Assembly: GCF_001718795.1 (NCBI RefSeq)
Contig: NZ_CP013438.1
Location: forward strand, 744,001-808,000
Direction: 5' to 3'
DNA length: 64,000 nucleotides
Origin: Burkholderia latens
GTDB taxonomy: Bacteria > Pseudomonadota > Gammaproteobacteria > Burkholderiales > Burkholderiaceae
A program made the position numbers and the translations under genes. Position 1 is the first letter of the stretch. Each line of letters starts with the position of its first letter. Positions 8,590 to 17,338 of this stretch are shown here, in pieces. Under the pieces are notes generated by a model, which worked only from the letters and a program-made list of their open reading frames with translations, made no database searches and was not told the DNA's origin.

Positions 8590-9612
8590 ATGCCCAAACC
8601 GCTGAGAATGGCCGTGCTGATCGTCGCCGCCGCCATCGGCGCGTTCATCCTGCGCCAGGTTTATGTCGCCGCGTCGACGCCGTCGGCAGCTGGCACGGCT
8701 AGCGACGTCAACGTGCGAGTCGCGGCGGCCGACCTCCCGGAAGGGCTGCTGCTGCGCGACAACGATCTCGCATGGAAGCGCATGCCGCGCGCGCAGGCGC
8801 CGGCCGGTGCGTTCCTCGAATCCCAGCCGGGCGCGGACCTGAAGGGGGCGCTGCTGCGCAATGGCGTCGCCGCGGGTGCGCCGATTCGCGCGGAAAACGT
8901 GATTCCGGCTGGCGCGCCGGACTTTCTCGCTGCCGCGCTGCAACCGGGCATGCGCGCGATCTCGGTGCCGGTCGACGACGTGTCGGGCAACGCTGGGCTG
9001 ATCCAGCCCGGCGACTTCGTCGACGTCGTGCTCACGCAGCAGATCGGCGGATCCGCGACGACACCCGGTACGTTCGAAGCGGAGACGGTCGTGCGCCGCG
9101 CGCGCGTGCTCGCGGTCGGCTCGGAATTTCAGCGTGCGAAGGCGCCCGCGAGCGCAGCCGACGCGCCGGTGCGCGCGCGCACCGTCACGCTCGAGGTCGC
9201 GCCTCGCACCGCGCAGGTCGTGCTGGTCGCCACGCGCCTCGGTTCGCTGTCGCTCGCGCTGCGCAGCTTCGCCACGCGCGAGCGCCGCGAGGCCGCAGGC
9301 GGCGGCGAACAGGAGCCCGATACGCCACCGGTGTGGGCCGGCGACGTGTCGCGCGCATTCCGCGACGCGACGCGTTCGCCGGCCGCGAGAACGGACACGG
9401 GCCCGCGGGCGGTGCCGCAGGGCAACACGGTTGTGATCTATCGCGGCTCATCGGTTGACGACGGCTCGCGCGGTGGCGGCGGCATCGGTACGCCCGGCAT
9501 TCCGCCGCTGCCGTCCGGCTGGCCGGGTACGCCGGTTGCGCAGGGTGCGCCCGCCGCCGGCAACGTCGCCGGCACGACGGCGCAAGTGCCGGGCGCGGTG
9601 GTGCCGCAGTGA
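8590..9612 (+). CDS. rcpC: RcpC/CpaB Flp pilus assembly protein
   Basis: Periplasmic pilus assembly factor anchored by one N-terminal membrane segment (about residues 6-24). An SAF-like domain follows (VNVRVAAADLPEGLLLRDNDL), and the central part has the CpaB hallmark MRAISVPVDDVSGNAGLIQPGDFVDVVLT. 340 residues; the last 60 or so are Gly/Pro-rich and probably disordered. In other systems RcpC works with the secretin RcpA. Start at 8590 follows the GGGGGA-containing stretch 12-18 bases upstream. Confidence 0.92.
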   Translation: MPKPLRMAVLIVAAAIGAFILRQVYVAASTPSAAGTASDVNVRVAAADLPEGLLLRDNDLAWKRMPRAQAPAGAFLESQPGADLKGALLRNGVAAGAPIRAENVIPAGAPDFLAAALQPGMRAISVPVDDVSGNAGLIQPGDFVDVVLTQQIGGSATTPGTFEAETVVRRARVLAVGSEFQRAKAPASAADAPVRARTVTLEVAPRTAQVVLVATRLGSLSLALRSFATRERREAAGGGEQEPDTPPVWAGDVSRAFRDATRSPAARTDTGPRAVPQGNTVVIYRGSSVDDGSRGGGGIGTPGIPPLPSGWPGTPVAQGAPAAGNVAGTTAQVPGAVVPQ

Positions 9613-9675
9613 CGAGATGACGCAGTGTCGATTCGGGACGGGCCGTTCGGCGGCCGGTATTTGACGGGAACACGC

Positions 9676-11058
9676 ATGGTGCGCACGGTTCGTTGGATCG
9701 CTTTCTGGTGGCTGGCCTGTGTCGTCGCGCCGGGCGCCGCGCTCGCGCAGCGCGCGCACGCGCCGGACGCCGGCGCGGCGTTGACCATCGCGACCGGCAA
9801 GGGCGAGATGCTGTCGCTGCCGGAACCGGCGACCGCGATGTTCGTCGCGGACCCGAGCATCGCGGACATCCAGGTGCCGTCGCCGCGCACCGTGTTCGTG
9901 ATCGGCAAGAAGGCCGGCACGACCACGCTGATCGCGCTCGGCGCGAGCCATCGGCCAATCCTGCGCCGGACGGTGATCGTGCAGGTCGACACCGCATCGC
10001 TGCAGGCGGTGCTCGACAGCCGTTTTCCGCAATTGAAGCTGTCGGTGTCGGGCGCTCCGGGCTCGCTGATGGTGTCCGGCAAGGTGCCGGGCGCGGCCGA
10101 CGCGGACGCCGTGATGCAGTCGCTCGCGCCGTACGTGAACGACAAGGAAAAGATCGTCAACCGGCTCACGCTGTCGCGGCCGATCCAGGTGAACCTGCGT
10201 GTGCGCGTGACCGAGGTGAGCCGCAACATCACGCAACAGCTCGGCATCAACTGGAGCTCGCTCGGCGCGGCCGGCAATTTCGTCGGCGGGCTGTTCGGCG
10301 GGCGCACGCTGTTCGATCCGACGACGAAACTGTTCAACCTGTCGCCGACCGGCGCGTATTCGGTGCTCGGCGGCTTCCGCGCGGGGCGCTGGTCGATCGA
10401 CTTCGTGCTCGACGCGCTCGATCAGGAAGGGCTGATCACGATGCTCGCGGAGCCGAATCTCACCGCGATGTCCGGCCAGACCGCGAGCTTCCTCGCGGGC
10501 GGCGAGATTCCGATTCCGGTCGCGCAGGCCGGCAACACGACCGGCGCGATCACCGTGGAGTTCAAGCCGTTCGGCGTGTCGCTGGATTTCACGCCGACCG
10601 TGCTCGCCGACAACCGGATCAGCCTGAAGGTGCGCCCGGAGGTGAGCGAGGTCGACCCGAACAACAGCGTGACGACCGGCGGCGTGACGGTGCCGGGCCT
10701 GTCCGTGCGCCGCGTCGAAACCACGGTCGAGCTGTCGAGCGGGCAGAGCTTTGCGATCGGCGGGCTGCTGCAGAGCCAGACGGCCAATACCGTGTCGCAG
10801 ATCCCGGGGCTCGGCCGGCTGCCGATCATCGGCCGGCTGTTTTCGTCGAAGAACTTCCAGGACAACAAGACCGAGGTGGTCGTGATCGTCACGCCGTACA
10901 TCGTGCAGCCGACCGGCCCCGGGCAGCTCGAGCAGGCGCTCGACACCGTCGCGCGGCCGAGCAGCGATCTCGAGTTCGCGATCCAGCGCAATCTCGGGCT
11001 CGACCTGTTGTCGGGCGACACGCCGCGTCTCGTCGGCGCGGCGGGCTTCGTGTACTGA
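9676..11058 (+). CDS. rcpA: RcpA/CpaC outer-membrane secretin
   Basis: Forms the outer-membrane channel through which the Flp pilus leaves the cell. 460 residues: signal peptide ending near AALAQR, an N-terminal pilus-secretin/BON-like region (AMFVADPSIADIQVPSPRTVFVIGKKAGTTT in pieces, residues about 45-85), then the C-terminal secretin domain with VELSSGQSFAIGGLLQS and LFSSKNFQDNKTEVVVIVTP. I chose ATG 9676 because it starts the signal peptide; a GTG at 9625 would put 17 charged residues ahead of it. Confidence 0.94.
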   Translation: MVRTVRWIAFWWLACVVAPGAALAQRAHAPDAGAALTIATGKGEMLSLPEPATAMFVADPSIADIQVPSPRTVFVIGKKAGTTTLIALGASHRPILRRTVIVQVDTASLQAVLDSRFPQLKLSVSGAPGSLMVSGKVPGAADADAVMQSLAPYVNDKEKIVNRLTLSRPIQVNLRVRVTEVSRNITQQLGINWSSLGAAGNFVGGLFGGRTLFDPTTKLFNLSPTGAYSVLGGFRAGRWSIDFVLDALDQEGLITMLAEPNLTAMSGQTASFLAGGEIPIPVAQAGNTTGAITVEFKPFGVSLDFTPTVLADNRISLKVRPEVSEVDPNNSVTTGGVTVPGLSVRRVETTVELSSGQSFAIGGLLQSQTANTVSQIPGLGRLPIIGRLFSSKNFQDNKTEVVVIVTPYIVQPTGPGQLEQALDTVARPSSDLEFAIQRNLGLDLLSGDTPRLVGAAGFVY

Positions 11059-11072
11059 ACGGAGGAGCGCGC

Positions 11073-11456
11073 ATGCGAGTTCGGACGTTGTTCACCGCGC
11101 CTTTGCCGTTGGCGCTCGCGGCGTGCCTGTCGGCGCCGCCGCCGGTCAACCTGCCCGATGCACGTGCGATCGGATTTGACGGCGTGCGCGCGGTGCCGCC
11201 CGACTGCGCGAAGCTGATGCAGCCGTCGCATCTCGTCGATGCGGGATTCGGGCGGCCCGGCGTGCCGTTCGGCTGCGCGACCTACACGAATCTCGCGGCG
11301 ATGCTCGCGCGCCCGGAAGACCTCGTCGCCCCCGTGCCGTACGGCGGTGCCGACGCGCAGGTCGCGGCCGACGCGGTGCGCCGCTACGTCGAGGATCGTG
11401 TGAAGCAGGCTGCGCCGGCCAAGGCGCTGACGACGACCGGCGCGCCCGGCCATTGA
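11073..11456 (+). CDS. Small lipoprotein in the RcpB/CpaD position of the Tad locus
   Basis: 127-residue predicted lipoprotein: hydrophobic signal with lipobox LALAAC at residue 18. Its place between the secretin and tadZ is that of cpaD/rcpB, which encode outer-membrane partners of the secretin, and the gene may be a short, diverged CpaD. The body contains DCAKLMQPSHL and FGCATYTNLAAMLARPEDL; the latter FGCATxxNxAAMxAxPxDL block is the conserved C-terminal motif of CpaD-type proteins, which supports that reading. GGAGG sits eight bases before the ATG. Confidence 0.8.
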   Translation: MRVRTLFTAPLPLALAACLSAPPPVNLPDARAIGFDGVRAVPPDCAKLMQPSHLVDAGFGRPGVPFGCATYTNLAAMLARPEDLVAPVPYGGADAQVAADAVRRYVEDRVKQAAPAKALTTTGAPGH

Positions 11457-11475
11457 CCCACCCGATGCGATTGCG

Positions 11476-12699
11476 ATGCCGCCCATGAACATCCTCGCCC
11501 GTCAGAACGTCAAGCGCGCCGACGCCGCCGCAGCGGCGGACCTCCTCGCGGTCGTGTCCGATGCCGGCAGCGAGGACGTGATCCGCCGTGTCGCGCAGGA
11601 CCTGTCGATTACGCGCGCCCACGTGGAGGCCGGCAATTGCGACGACGCGATCGGGTTGCTGCAGCAGCACGAGCGCTCGCCGCGCCAGCTGATCGTCGAC
11701 GTATCGGACTCGGTGATGCCGGTGTCGGACCTGATGCGGCTCGCGGACGTATGCGATCCGTCGGTGCGGGTCGTCGCGATCGGCACGCAGAACGACGTCG
11801 GGCTGTTCCGCAACCTGCTCGGCATCGGCGTGCAGGACTACATCGTGAAGCCGCTGACGGTCGATCTGATGCGGCGCGCGCTGACGACGACCGAGTCGGT
11901 CGTGCAGGTGCGCACCGGCAAGATCGTCAGCTTCGTCGGCGCGCGCGGCGGCGTAGGCACCACGACGATCGCGGTGAGCCTCGCGCGCTGCCTGGCGGGC
12001 GAGAAGCGGCGGCGTGTCGCGTACGTCGACCTGGACCTGTACGGCGGCGGCGCGAACTCGATGCTCGGGCTGTCGAGCAACAACGGGCTCGTCGAATTGC
12101 TGAGCATGGAACAGCGCCCCGATGACGCGCTGTTCGACCGCATGCTCGTCACGAAGGGCGACCGGCTGCACGTGCTGTCCGCGGAACTCGCTTATGGCGA
12201 GGACGCGCAGCTGCGCGACGATGCGATCGAGCGGCTCGTCGACATGATGAAGGACCGCTTCCATTACGTGCTGTTCGACGTGGGCAACCGTGTCGGCAAG
12301 CTGTCCGAGGATGCGCTGGCGGTATCGGATCTCGTCTATATCGTCGCCGACCGCTCGGTGCACGCCGCGTACGAAGCCGCGCGGCTCGCACGCTTCGTGA
12401 AGGAAATGCCGGGCGAGCGGATGCTGTCGATGGTGCTGAACAATCCGCTGGAGCCGGTCAAGGGGCGCGTCGCGCGCGCCGATTTCGAGGATGCGTTCGG
12501 CGGTGTGCAGCTGCGCGAGCTGCCGCACGATCCGCAGTCGCTCGCGATCGCGGAGAACCTCGGCGAGCCGATCGAAGGCGCGAAACACCGCGGCTTCCCG
12601 GAGGAGATCCGGATGCTCGCGAACGGCATCACCGGCGAATCGATGGCCGTCGCCGAGCCGTGGTATGCGCGCTTCGTCAAATGGAGGAAAGGATCGTGA
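11476..12699 (+). CDS. tadZ: TadZ/CpaE ParA-like ATPase-family localisation protein
   Basis: Positions the Tad secretion apparatus at the cell pole in systems studied. 407 residues: an N-terminal receiver-like domain (about 20-135) and a C-terminal MinD/ParA-like domain starting at about 150. The Walker A region reads GARGGVGTTT, lacking the usual P-loop lysine (GVGTT in place of GxGKT), a degeneration known in many TadZ proteins, so ATP hydrolysis is doubtful. The Asp in YVDLDLYGG (switch I-like) is kept. Ends in a GTGA overlap with tadA. Confidence 0.92.
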   Translation: MPPMNILARQNVKRADAAAAADLLAVVSDAGSEDVIRRVAQDLSITRAHVEAGNCDDAIGLLQQHERSPRQLIVDVSDSVMPVSDLMRLADVCDPSVRVVAIGTQNDVGLFRNLLGIGVQDYIVKPLTVDLMRRALTTTESVVQVRTGKIVSFVGARGGVGTTTIAVSLARCLAGEKRRRVAYVDLDLYGGGANSMLGLSSNNGLVELLSMEQRPDDALFDRMLVTKGDRLHVLSAELAYGEDAQLRDDAIERLVDMMKDRFHYVLFDVGNRVGKLSEDALAVSDLVYIVADRSVHAAYEAARLARFVKEMPGERMLSMVLNNPLEPVKGRVARADFEDAFGGVQLRELPHDPQSLAIAENLGEPIEGAKHRGFPEEIRMLANGITGESMAVAEPWYARFVKWRKGS

Positions 12700-14144
12700 C
12701 GTTCGGTACCCGCAAACGGCCGACGCAGGACCGCGCGCCGGCGGGCCCTCCCGCTGCGCCGCGCGACGACTCGCCTGCGCCGGCTCCGGTCGCGAGCCCG
12801 GCGCCGGCGTCCGGTTCCGCGTCCGGTTCCGCGTCCGGTTACGCGTCCCCGCGCGGGGCGGCAACGGCCGATACGCAGGAAGCGCTGATCCGTTCCGGCA
12901 AGTTCGATGCGATCCGCACGGCGGTGTTCGCGTCGATGAACATGTCGGCCGCGCTGATGAAGACGCGCGACGAAGTGCGGGCGGGCATCGAACAGGTGGC
13001 CGCGCATACGGTCGAGCGCGAGCGCCTGAAGATCACCGCGGGCGAGCAGGTGCTGATCGTCGACGCGATCCTGAACGACATGTTCGGCGTCGGGCCGATC
13101 GAGCCGCTGCTTGCCGACGACACCGTGTCCGACATCCTCGTCAACGGCCCCGATCAGGTGTACGTCGAACGCGCTGGCCGGCTCGAACTCACACCGCTGA
13201 AGTTTCGCGACAACGCGCACGTGACGAGCGTCGCGCAACGGATCGCGGCGGCGGTCGGGCGTCGCGTCGACGAGAGCAGCCCGATGGTCGACGCGCGTCT
13301 CGCGGACGGCAGCCGCGTGAACGTGGTGCTGCCGCCGATCGCGATGCGCGGCGCGTCGATCTCGATCCGCAAGTTCGCGAAGCGCGACATCACGCTCGCG
13401 CGGATGGCGCATCAGGGCAACATCTCGCACGCGATGCTGCAGGTGCTGAAGATCGCGTGCGCTTGCCGGCTGAACATCGTGATTTCCGGCGGCACAGGCT
13501 CGGGCAAGACGACGCTGCTCAATGCGCTGTCGCAGCACATCGAGGAGCATGAACGGATCGTGACGATCGAGGATGCGGCGGAGCTGCAACTGCTGCAGCC
13601 GCACGTCGTCAGTCTCGAGACGCGGCCGGAGAATACGGAAGGGCTCGGCGGCATCTCGCAGCGCGATCTCGTGCGCAACGCGCTGCGGATGCGGCCGGAC
13701 CGGATCATCCTCGGCGAAATCCGCGGCGCGGAGGCGTTCGACGTGCTGCAGGCGATGAACACGGGCCACGACGGCTCGATGACGACGATCCACGCGAACT
13801 CGCCGCGCGACGCGATCAGCCGCCTCGAAAGCATGGTCATGATGGCGAACGCGAACCTGCAGCTGCTGTCGATCCGCCGCCAGATCGCGAGTGCCGTGCA
13901 TCTGTTCGTGCAGGTCGAGCGGATGCGCGACGGCGTGCGGCGCGTGACGCGCATCACCGAGATCGTCGGGATGGAAGGCGAGGTCGTCATCACGCAGGAT
14001 CTGTTCGCGTTCCGCCAGGAAGGCGACACGACCCGCGACGTCGTGAAGGGCGTGTTCGAGGCGTCGTCGCTGCGGCCCGCGTTCGCGCCGCGGGCCGCAT
14101 ATTACGGCGTCGAGGACGCACTTTCGGAGGTATTCCGGCAATGA
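12696..14144 (+). CDS. tadA: TadA/CpaF secretion ATPase
   Basis: Hexameric cytoplasmic ATPase (GSPII_E/VirB11 superfamily) that powers Flp pilus assembly. 482 residues. A Pro/Ala/Ser-rich N-terminal linker of about 60 residues, with a 12-base in-frame repeat, precedes the conserved core. Walker A is [12 protein letters not shown] with Lys271; the Walker B/Asp-box region includes [14 protein letters not shown], followed by [14 protein letters not shown] (His box). GTG at 12696 overlaps the tadZ stop and is preceded by GGAGG, favouring it over an ATG at 12681. Confidence 0.95.
   Translation: MTFGTRKRPTQDRAPAGPPAAPRDDSPAPAPVASPAPASGSASGSASGYASPRGAATADTQEALIRSGKFDAIRTAVFASMNMSAALMKTRDEVRAGIEQVAAHTVERERLKITAGEQVLIVDAILNDMFGVGPIEPLLADDTVSDILVNGPDQVYVERAGRLELTPLKFRDNAHVTSVAQRIAAAVGRRVDESSPMVDARLADGSRVNVVLPPIAMRGASISIRKFAKRDITLARMAHQGNISHAMLQVLKIACACRLNIVISGGTGSGKTTLLNALSQHIEEHERIVTIEDAAELQLLQPHVVSLETRPENTEGLGGISQRDLVRNALRMRPDRIILGEIRGAEAFDVLQAMNTGHDGSMTTIHANSPRDAISRLESMVMMANANLQLLSIRRQIASAVHLFVQVERMRDGVRRVTRITEIVGMEGEVVITQDLFAFRQEGDTTRDVVKGVFEASSLRPAFAPRAAYYGVEDALSEVFRQ
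12807..12848 (+). repeat. 3.5-copy 12-bp in-frame tandem repeat inside tadA
   Basis: GCGTCCGGTTCC at 12807-12818 and 12819-12830, GCGTCCGGTTAC at 12831-12842, then GCGTCC. Encodes Ala-Ser-Gly-Ser units in the N-terminal linker. Copy changes would keep frame. Confidence 0.85.
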
Positions 14145-15118
14145 ATGCGGCCGACGTATTCGCGCTGGGCGCATTCATCGTGATCCTCGCGATAGGCGTC
14201 GGGTTGTCCGCGTTGTTCGAGCGCGCGCGCCACGCGCCGGAGCAGCGCATTCGCGCGCGCATGCGGCATCTCGCACCGACGCCCGCGGGCCGCGAGACCG
14301 GTGCGGCGGCGGCGTCCGGTGTCGCGCTGTTCGACCTGCCGCGCCGGCACGGGCGCGCGCGCGCGTGGCTGCAGCGCTACGTCACGCGCGTGCGCGCAGT
14401 CGCCGGCCAGCGCGGGATACGGATCGTCGTCGCGAGCACGATCGCCGGTGCGATCGCGGCAATCGTCGTGGTGAAGCTGGTCACCCTGCCTCGCCTGCTG
14501 TATCCGCTAATCTACGTCGGCTTGCCGCTGCTCGCGATGCGCGCGAGTTACCGCGCACTGATCGAGCGCTTCCGGATGCGCTTTCTCGCAGCGTTTCCGG
14601 ACGCGATCGATCTGATCGTGCGCGCGGTGCGCGCGGGCATTCCGGTCACGCAGGCGATCAGCGCGGTGGGCGAGAACGCGGCCGAGCCGGTGCGCTCGAC
14701 GTTCCGCACGATGGGCGACAGCCTGCGCGTCGGCGTGGATCTGAAAGACGTGCTGACGCAAGCGGCGGACCGGCTGATGATCGCGGATTTCTCGTTCTTC
14801 ACCGTCTATCTGCTGCTGCAGCGCGAAACCGGCGGCAGCCTCGGCGAGACGCTGGACGAACTGTCGAGCATCATTCGCACCCGCCGCGACATTCGCCTGA
14901 AGACGCGTGCGTTGACCGCCGAGGGGCGCATCACGACGAAGATCATCTCGGCGGTGCCGTTCGTGATGATCGGCGCGTTGTTCCTCGTGAACCGCACGTA
15001 CGTGATGCTGCTGTTCGATACGCACGCAGGGCGCGTGATGCTGACGATTGCGGCGGTGCTGCTGACGATCGGTCTGCTGACGATTCACAAGATCTCGAAA
15101 CTGGATACCGCGCGATGA
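14141..15118 (+). CDS. tadB: TadB inner-membrane platform protein
   Basis: One of two GspF/T2SSF-domain membrane proteins forming the base on which pilin is assembled. 325 residues, with an N-terminal membrane segment (7-27), a pair near 105-145, the cytoplasmic T2SSF domain (FPDAIDLIVRAVRAGIPVTQAI, about 165-185, is its signature) and two C-terminal membrane segments. ATGA overlap with tadA shows translational coupling. Confidence 0.93.
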   Translation: MNAADVFALGAFIVILAIGVGLSALFERARHAPEQRIRARMRHLAPTPAGRETGAAAASGVALFDLPRRHGRARAWLQRYVTRVRAVAGQRGIRIVVASTIAGAIAAIVVVKLVTLPRLLYPLIYVGLPLLAMRASYRALIERFRMRFLAAFPDAIDLIVRAVRAGIPVTQAISAVGENAAEPVRSTFRTMGDSLRVGVDLKDVLTQAADRLMIADFSFFTVYLLLQRETGGSLGETLDELSSIIRTRRDIRLKTRALTAEGRITTKIISAVPFVMIGALFLVNRTYVMLLFDTHAGRVMLTIAAVLLTIGLLTIHKISKLDTAR

Positions 15119-16059
15119 CGATGTCGATGGTGGCCGGCCGCGGCCTCGAACTGTTGCTGCTGCTCGCGTGCGTCGCGCTCGCGCTGGCGACGCCCGGCGG
15201 CGGCACGCGCCAGCGCATTGCCGAGCGCGTGCGGCAGGCGGCCGGCCAGCGGCCGCCGTCGCTCGCGAGCGGCCGCCTGCAGCCTGGCGATGTGCGTCAG
15301 AACCTGACTCGGCGGCTTGCGCAGCTCGGCGATCGGCTGCCCGTGCTCGACCCGATGCAGCGCGTGAAGCTCGGGCTGCAGCTCACGCGCGCCGGCTTTC
15401 GCGACCGCCGTGCGGTCGCATCAATGATCGGCGTCAAGCTGAGCGTCGGCGTGCTGTTCGCGGGCATCGCGATCGTATTCAGCCCGTACATCCCGCACCT
15501 CGGACAATACTTCCCGATTCGCGCGATCGCGATGGTCGGCGCGTTCGTGATCGGGGTGATCGTGCCCGAGTACGTGCTCGGCGCACTGATCCGGCGGCGC
15601 AAACGCATGATCGCCGCATGCTTTCCGGATGCACTGGATCTGCTCGTGATCTGCACGATGGCCGGAAACAGCCTCGTATCGGGCATGCGCCGCGTCGCGC
15701 GGGAACTGCAGCGCATCTGTCCGCCGCTCGCCGACGAGTTGACGGTATGCGCGGACGAGCTGACGCTCGGCGGCAACGTATCGGAAGCCATGGCGCATTT
15801 TGCGTTGCGCGTCGATTTTGCGTCGGCGCGCTCGCTTGCGACGACGCTCACGCAATCACAGCGCTTCGGCACGCCGATCACGCAGGCGCTGCGGACGCTG
15901 TCGCGTAGCGAGCGTACCGAGCAGATCGTTGCGCTCGAGGAACGAGCGGCGAAGCTTGCGCCGAAGATCACGTTGCCGATGATGCTGTTCATCCTGCCGA
16001 CGGTCGGCCTGATCGCGGCCGGCCCGGCAGCCATCCGTCTGCTCGAGGTGCTCAAATGA
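15115..16059 (+). CDS. tadC: TadC inner-membrane platform protein
   Basis: Second T2SSF-domain platform protein, 314 residues, partner of TadB. Membrane segments at about 9-25, 105-125, 135-158 and 285-310; T2SSF signature ACFPDALDLLVICTMAGNSL at about 171-190. Overlaps tadB by ATGA (15115-15118). Confidence 0.93.
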   Translation: MTMSMVAGRGLELLLLLACVALALATPGGGTRQRIAERVRQAAGQRPPSLASGRLQPGDVRQNLTRRLAQLGDRLPVLDPMQRVKLGLQLTRAGFRDRRAVASMIGVKLSVGVLFAGIAIVFSPYIPHLGQYFPIRAIAMVGAFVIGVIVPEYVLGALIRRRKRMIAACFPDALDLLVICTMAGNSLVSGMRRVARELQRICPPLADELTVCADELTLGGNVSEAMAHFALRVDFASARSLATTLTQSQRFGTPITQALRTLSRSERTEQIVALEERAAKLAPKITLPMMLFILPTVGLIAAGPAAIRLLEVLK

Positions 16060-16913
16060 AAGGCTCCGCACGACGCGCATGCGCATTCGCGATCGTATTG
16101 CCGCTGCTCGCCGGCGGCTGCGCGCCGGCGATCCAGACTCGTCCGGTGCTGTCGCACAAGAGCGACGACCCGCAGGCGGAATTGCGGATTGCCGACAGCG
16201 CGCTGGCCGGCGGCAACGTCGATCTCGCAGCGACGCTGTACGAGAAGGTGCTGGAGAAGCACCCGGATTCGCTCGCGGCGCGCGTCGGGCTCGGCGACGT
16301 GAATTACCGCACCGGCGATCTCGAGCGTGCGCGGCTGCTCTACGAGCAGGCTCGCCAGCAGGCGCCCGCCGAACTGGGGCCGCAGGTCGGACTCGCGCGC
16401 GTCGCATTGCGGCAGCGCCGGCTCGACGAGGCCGGCCAGCGCTACCGCGCGTTGCTGGCCGCCCAGCCGAACCTTCCGCTCGCGGCGCAAGGGCTCGGCA
16501 CGGTGCTCGACCTGCAGGGCCGCCACGAAGACGCGCAGGCCGTCTACCGCGACGCCCTGCGCGTGCATCCGGAAGCGCAGGGGCTGCGCGTCGATCTCGG
16601 GCTGTCGCTCGTGCTCGGCAATCGCGCGCGCGAGGGCGTGAACGTGCTGCTCGACGTAGCCGGGCTGCCCGATGCACCATGGCAGGCGCGACAGAATCTC
16701 GCGTTTGCGTATGGCGTGCTCGGCAACACCGATTCGGCGAAGAAGCTGCTGTCGGCGGATCTGCCGGCGTCGGCCGTGGCGGACAATCTGCGCGTCTACC
16801 AGGCCGTGCGGGCCAGGCTTGCCGCACACCCGGTCGCTGAAGCGTCGCGCCCGTCGACGGGCGCGGCGCTCGAGCCGCGCGCCGTGCCGGACGCAGCGGG
16901 AGCAGCAAAATGA
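16056..16913 (+). CDS. tadD: TadD TPR lipoprotein
   Basis: Predicted lipoprotein (lipobox LLAGGC, Cys about 22) with tetratricopeptide repeats. 285 residues; repeats such as ADSALAGGNVDLAATLYEKV, GDVNYRTGDLERARLLYEQA and GLGTVLDLQGRHEDAQAVYR show the TPR pattern. TadD family members are pilotin-like factors for the secretin or assembly scaffold. ATGA overlap with tadC. Confidence 0.9.
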   Translation: MKGSARRACAFAIVLPLLAGGCAPAIQTRPVLSHKSDDPQAELRIADSALAGGNVDLAATLYEKVLEKHPDSLAARVGLGDVNYRTGDLERARLLYEQARQQAPAELGPQVGLARVALRQRRLDEAGQRYRALLAAQPNLPLAAQGLGTVLDLQGRHEDAQAVYRDALRVHPEAQGLRVDLGLSLVLGNRAREGVNVLLDVAGLPDAPWQARQNLAFAYGVLGNTDSAKKLLSADLPASAVADNLRVYQAVRARLAAHPVAEASRPSTGAALEPRAVPDAAGAAK

Positions 16914-17338
16914 CACGCGCGGCGATGCGCGCGCGCGCGGCGCGCGGCGTGGTGTCGCTCGAGTTCGCGCTGATGTTGCCGTTCCTGCTGATGGTGCTGA
17001 TCGGCATCATCGACGTGAGCCTGCTGCTATGCGACAAGGCGGTGATCACGAACGCGAGCCGCGAAGCTGCCCGGGCCGGCGTCGTGCTGCGCGTGCCGAT
17101 GCTGACGACGACCCAGATCGCCAACGTCGCACTCGGCTACACGCAGAACAGCCTGGTCAGCGGCGGCGCCGCGACGCCGCCGACGGTGACCGTGACGCAG
17201 GCGAACGGCACGACGTCGGGCTCCGCGCTGACCGTGACGGTGACTTATACGTATTCCGGGATGGTGCTCGGCACGGCGCTCAGCGCGCTGACCGGCCCGG
17301 TCACGATCTCCGCGAGCTCGGTGATGCGCTATGAATGA
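16910..17338 (+). CDS. tadE: TadE pseudopilin
   Basis: Minor pilin-like protein processed by TadV in other systems. 142 residues. The N-terminus ARGVVSLEFALMLPFLLMVL has Glu following a G-V-V-S-L pattern (TadE-type site), then a hydrophobic segment and a Thr/Ser-rich periplasmic part. ATGA overlap with tadD at 16910-16913, and it overlaps the start of tadG. Confidence 0.9.
   Translation: MTRAAMRARAARGVVSLEFALMLPFLLMVLIGIIDVSLLLCDKAVITNASREAARAGVVLRVPMLTTTQIANVALGYTQNSLVSGGAATPPTVTVTQANGTTSGSALTVTVTYTYSGMVLGTALSALTGPVTISASSVMRYE

Noticed and set aside
9625..9675. GTG start extending the secretin by 17 residues
   Set aside because: It would bury the signal peptide, which begins at ATG 9676.
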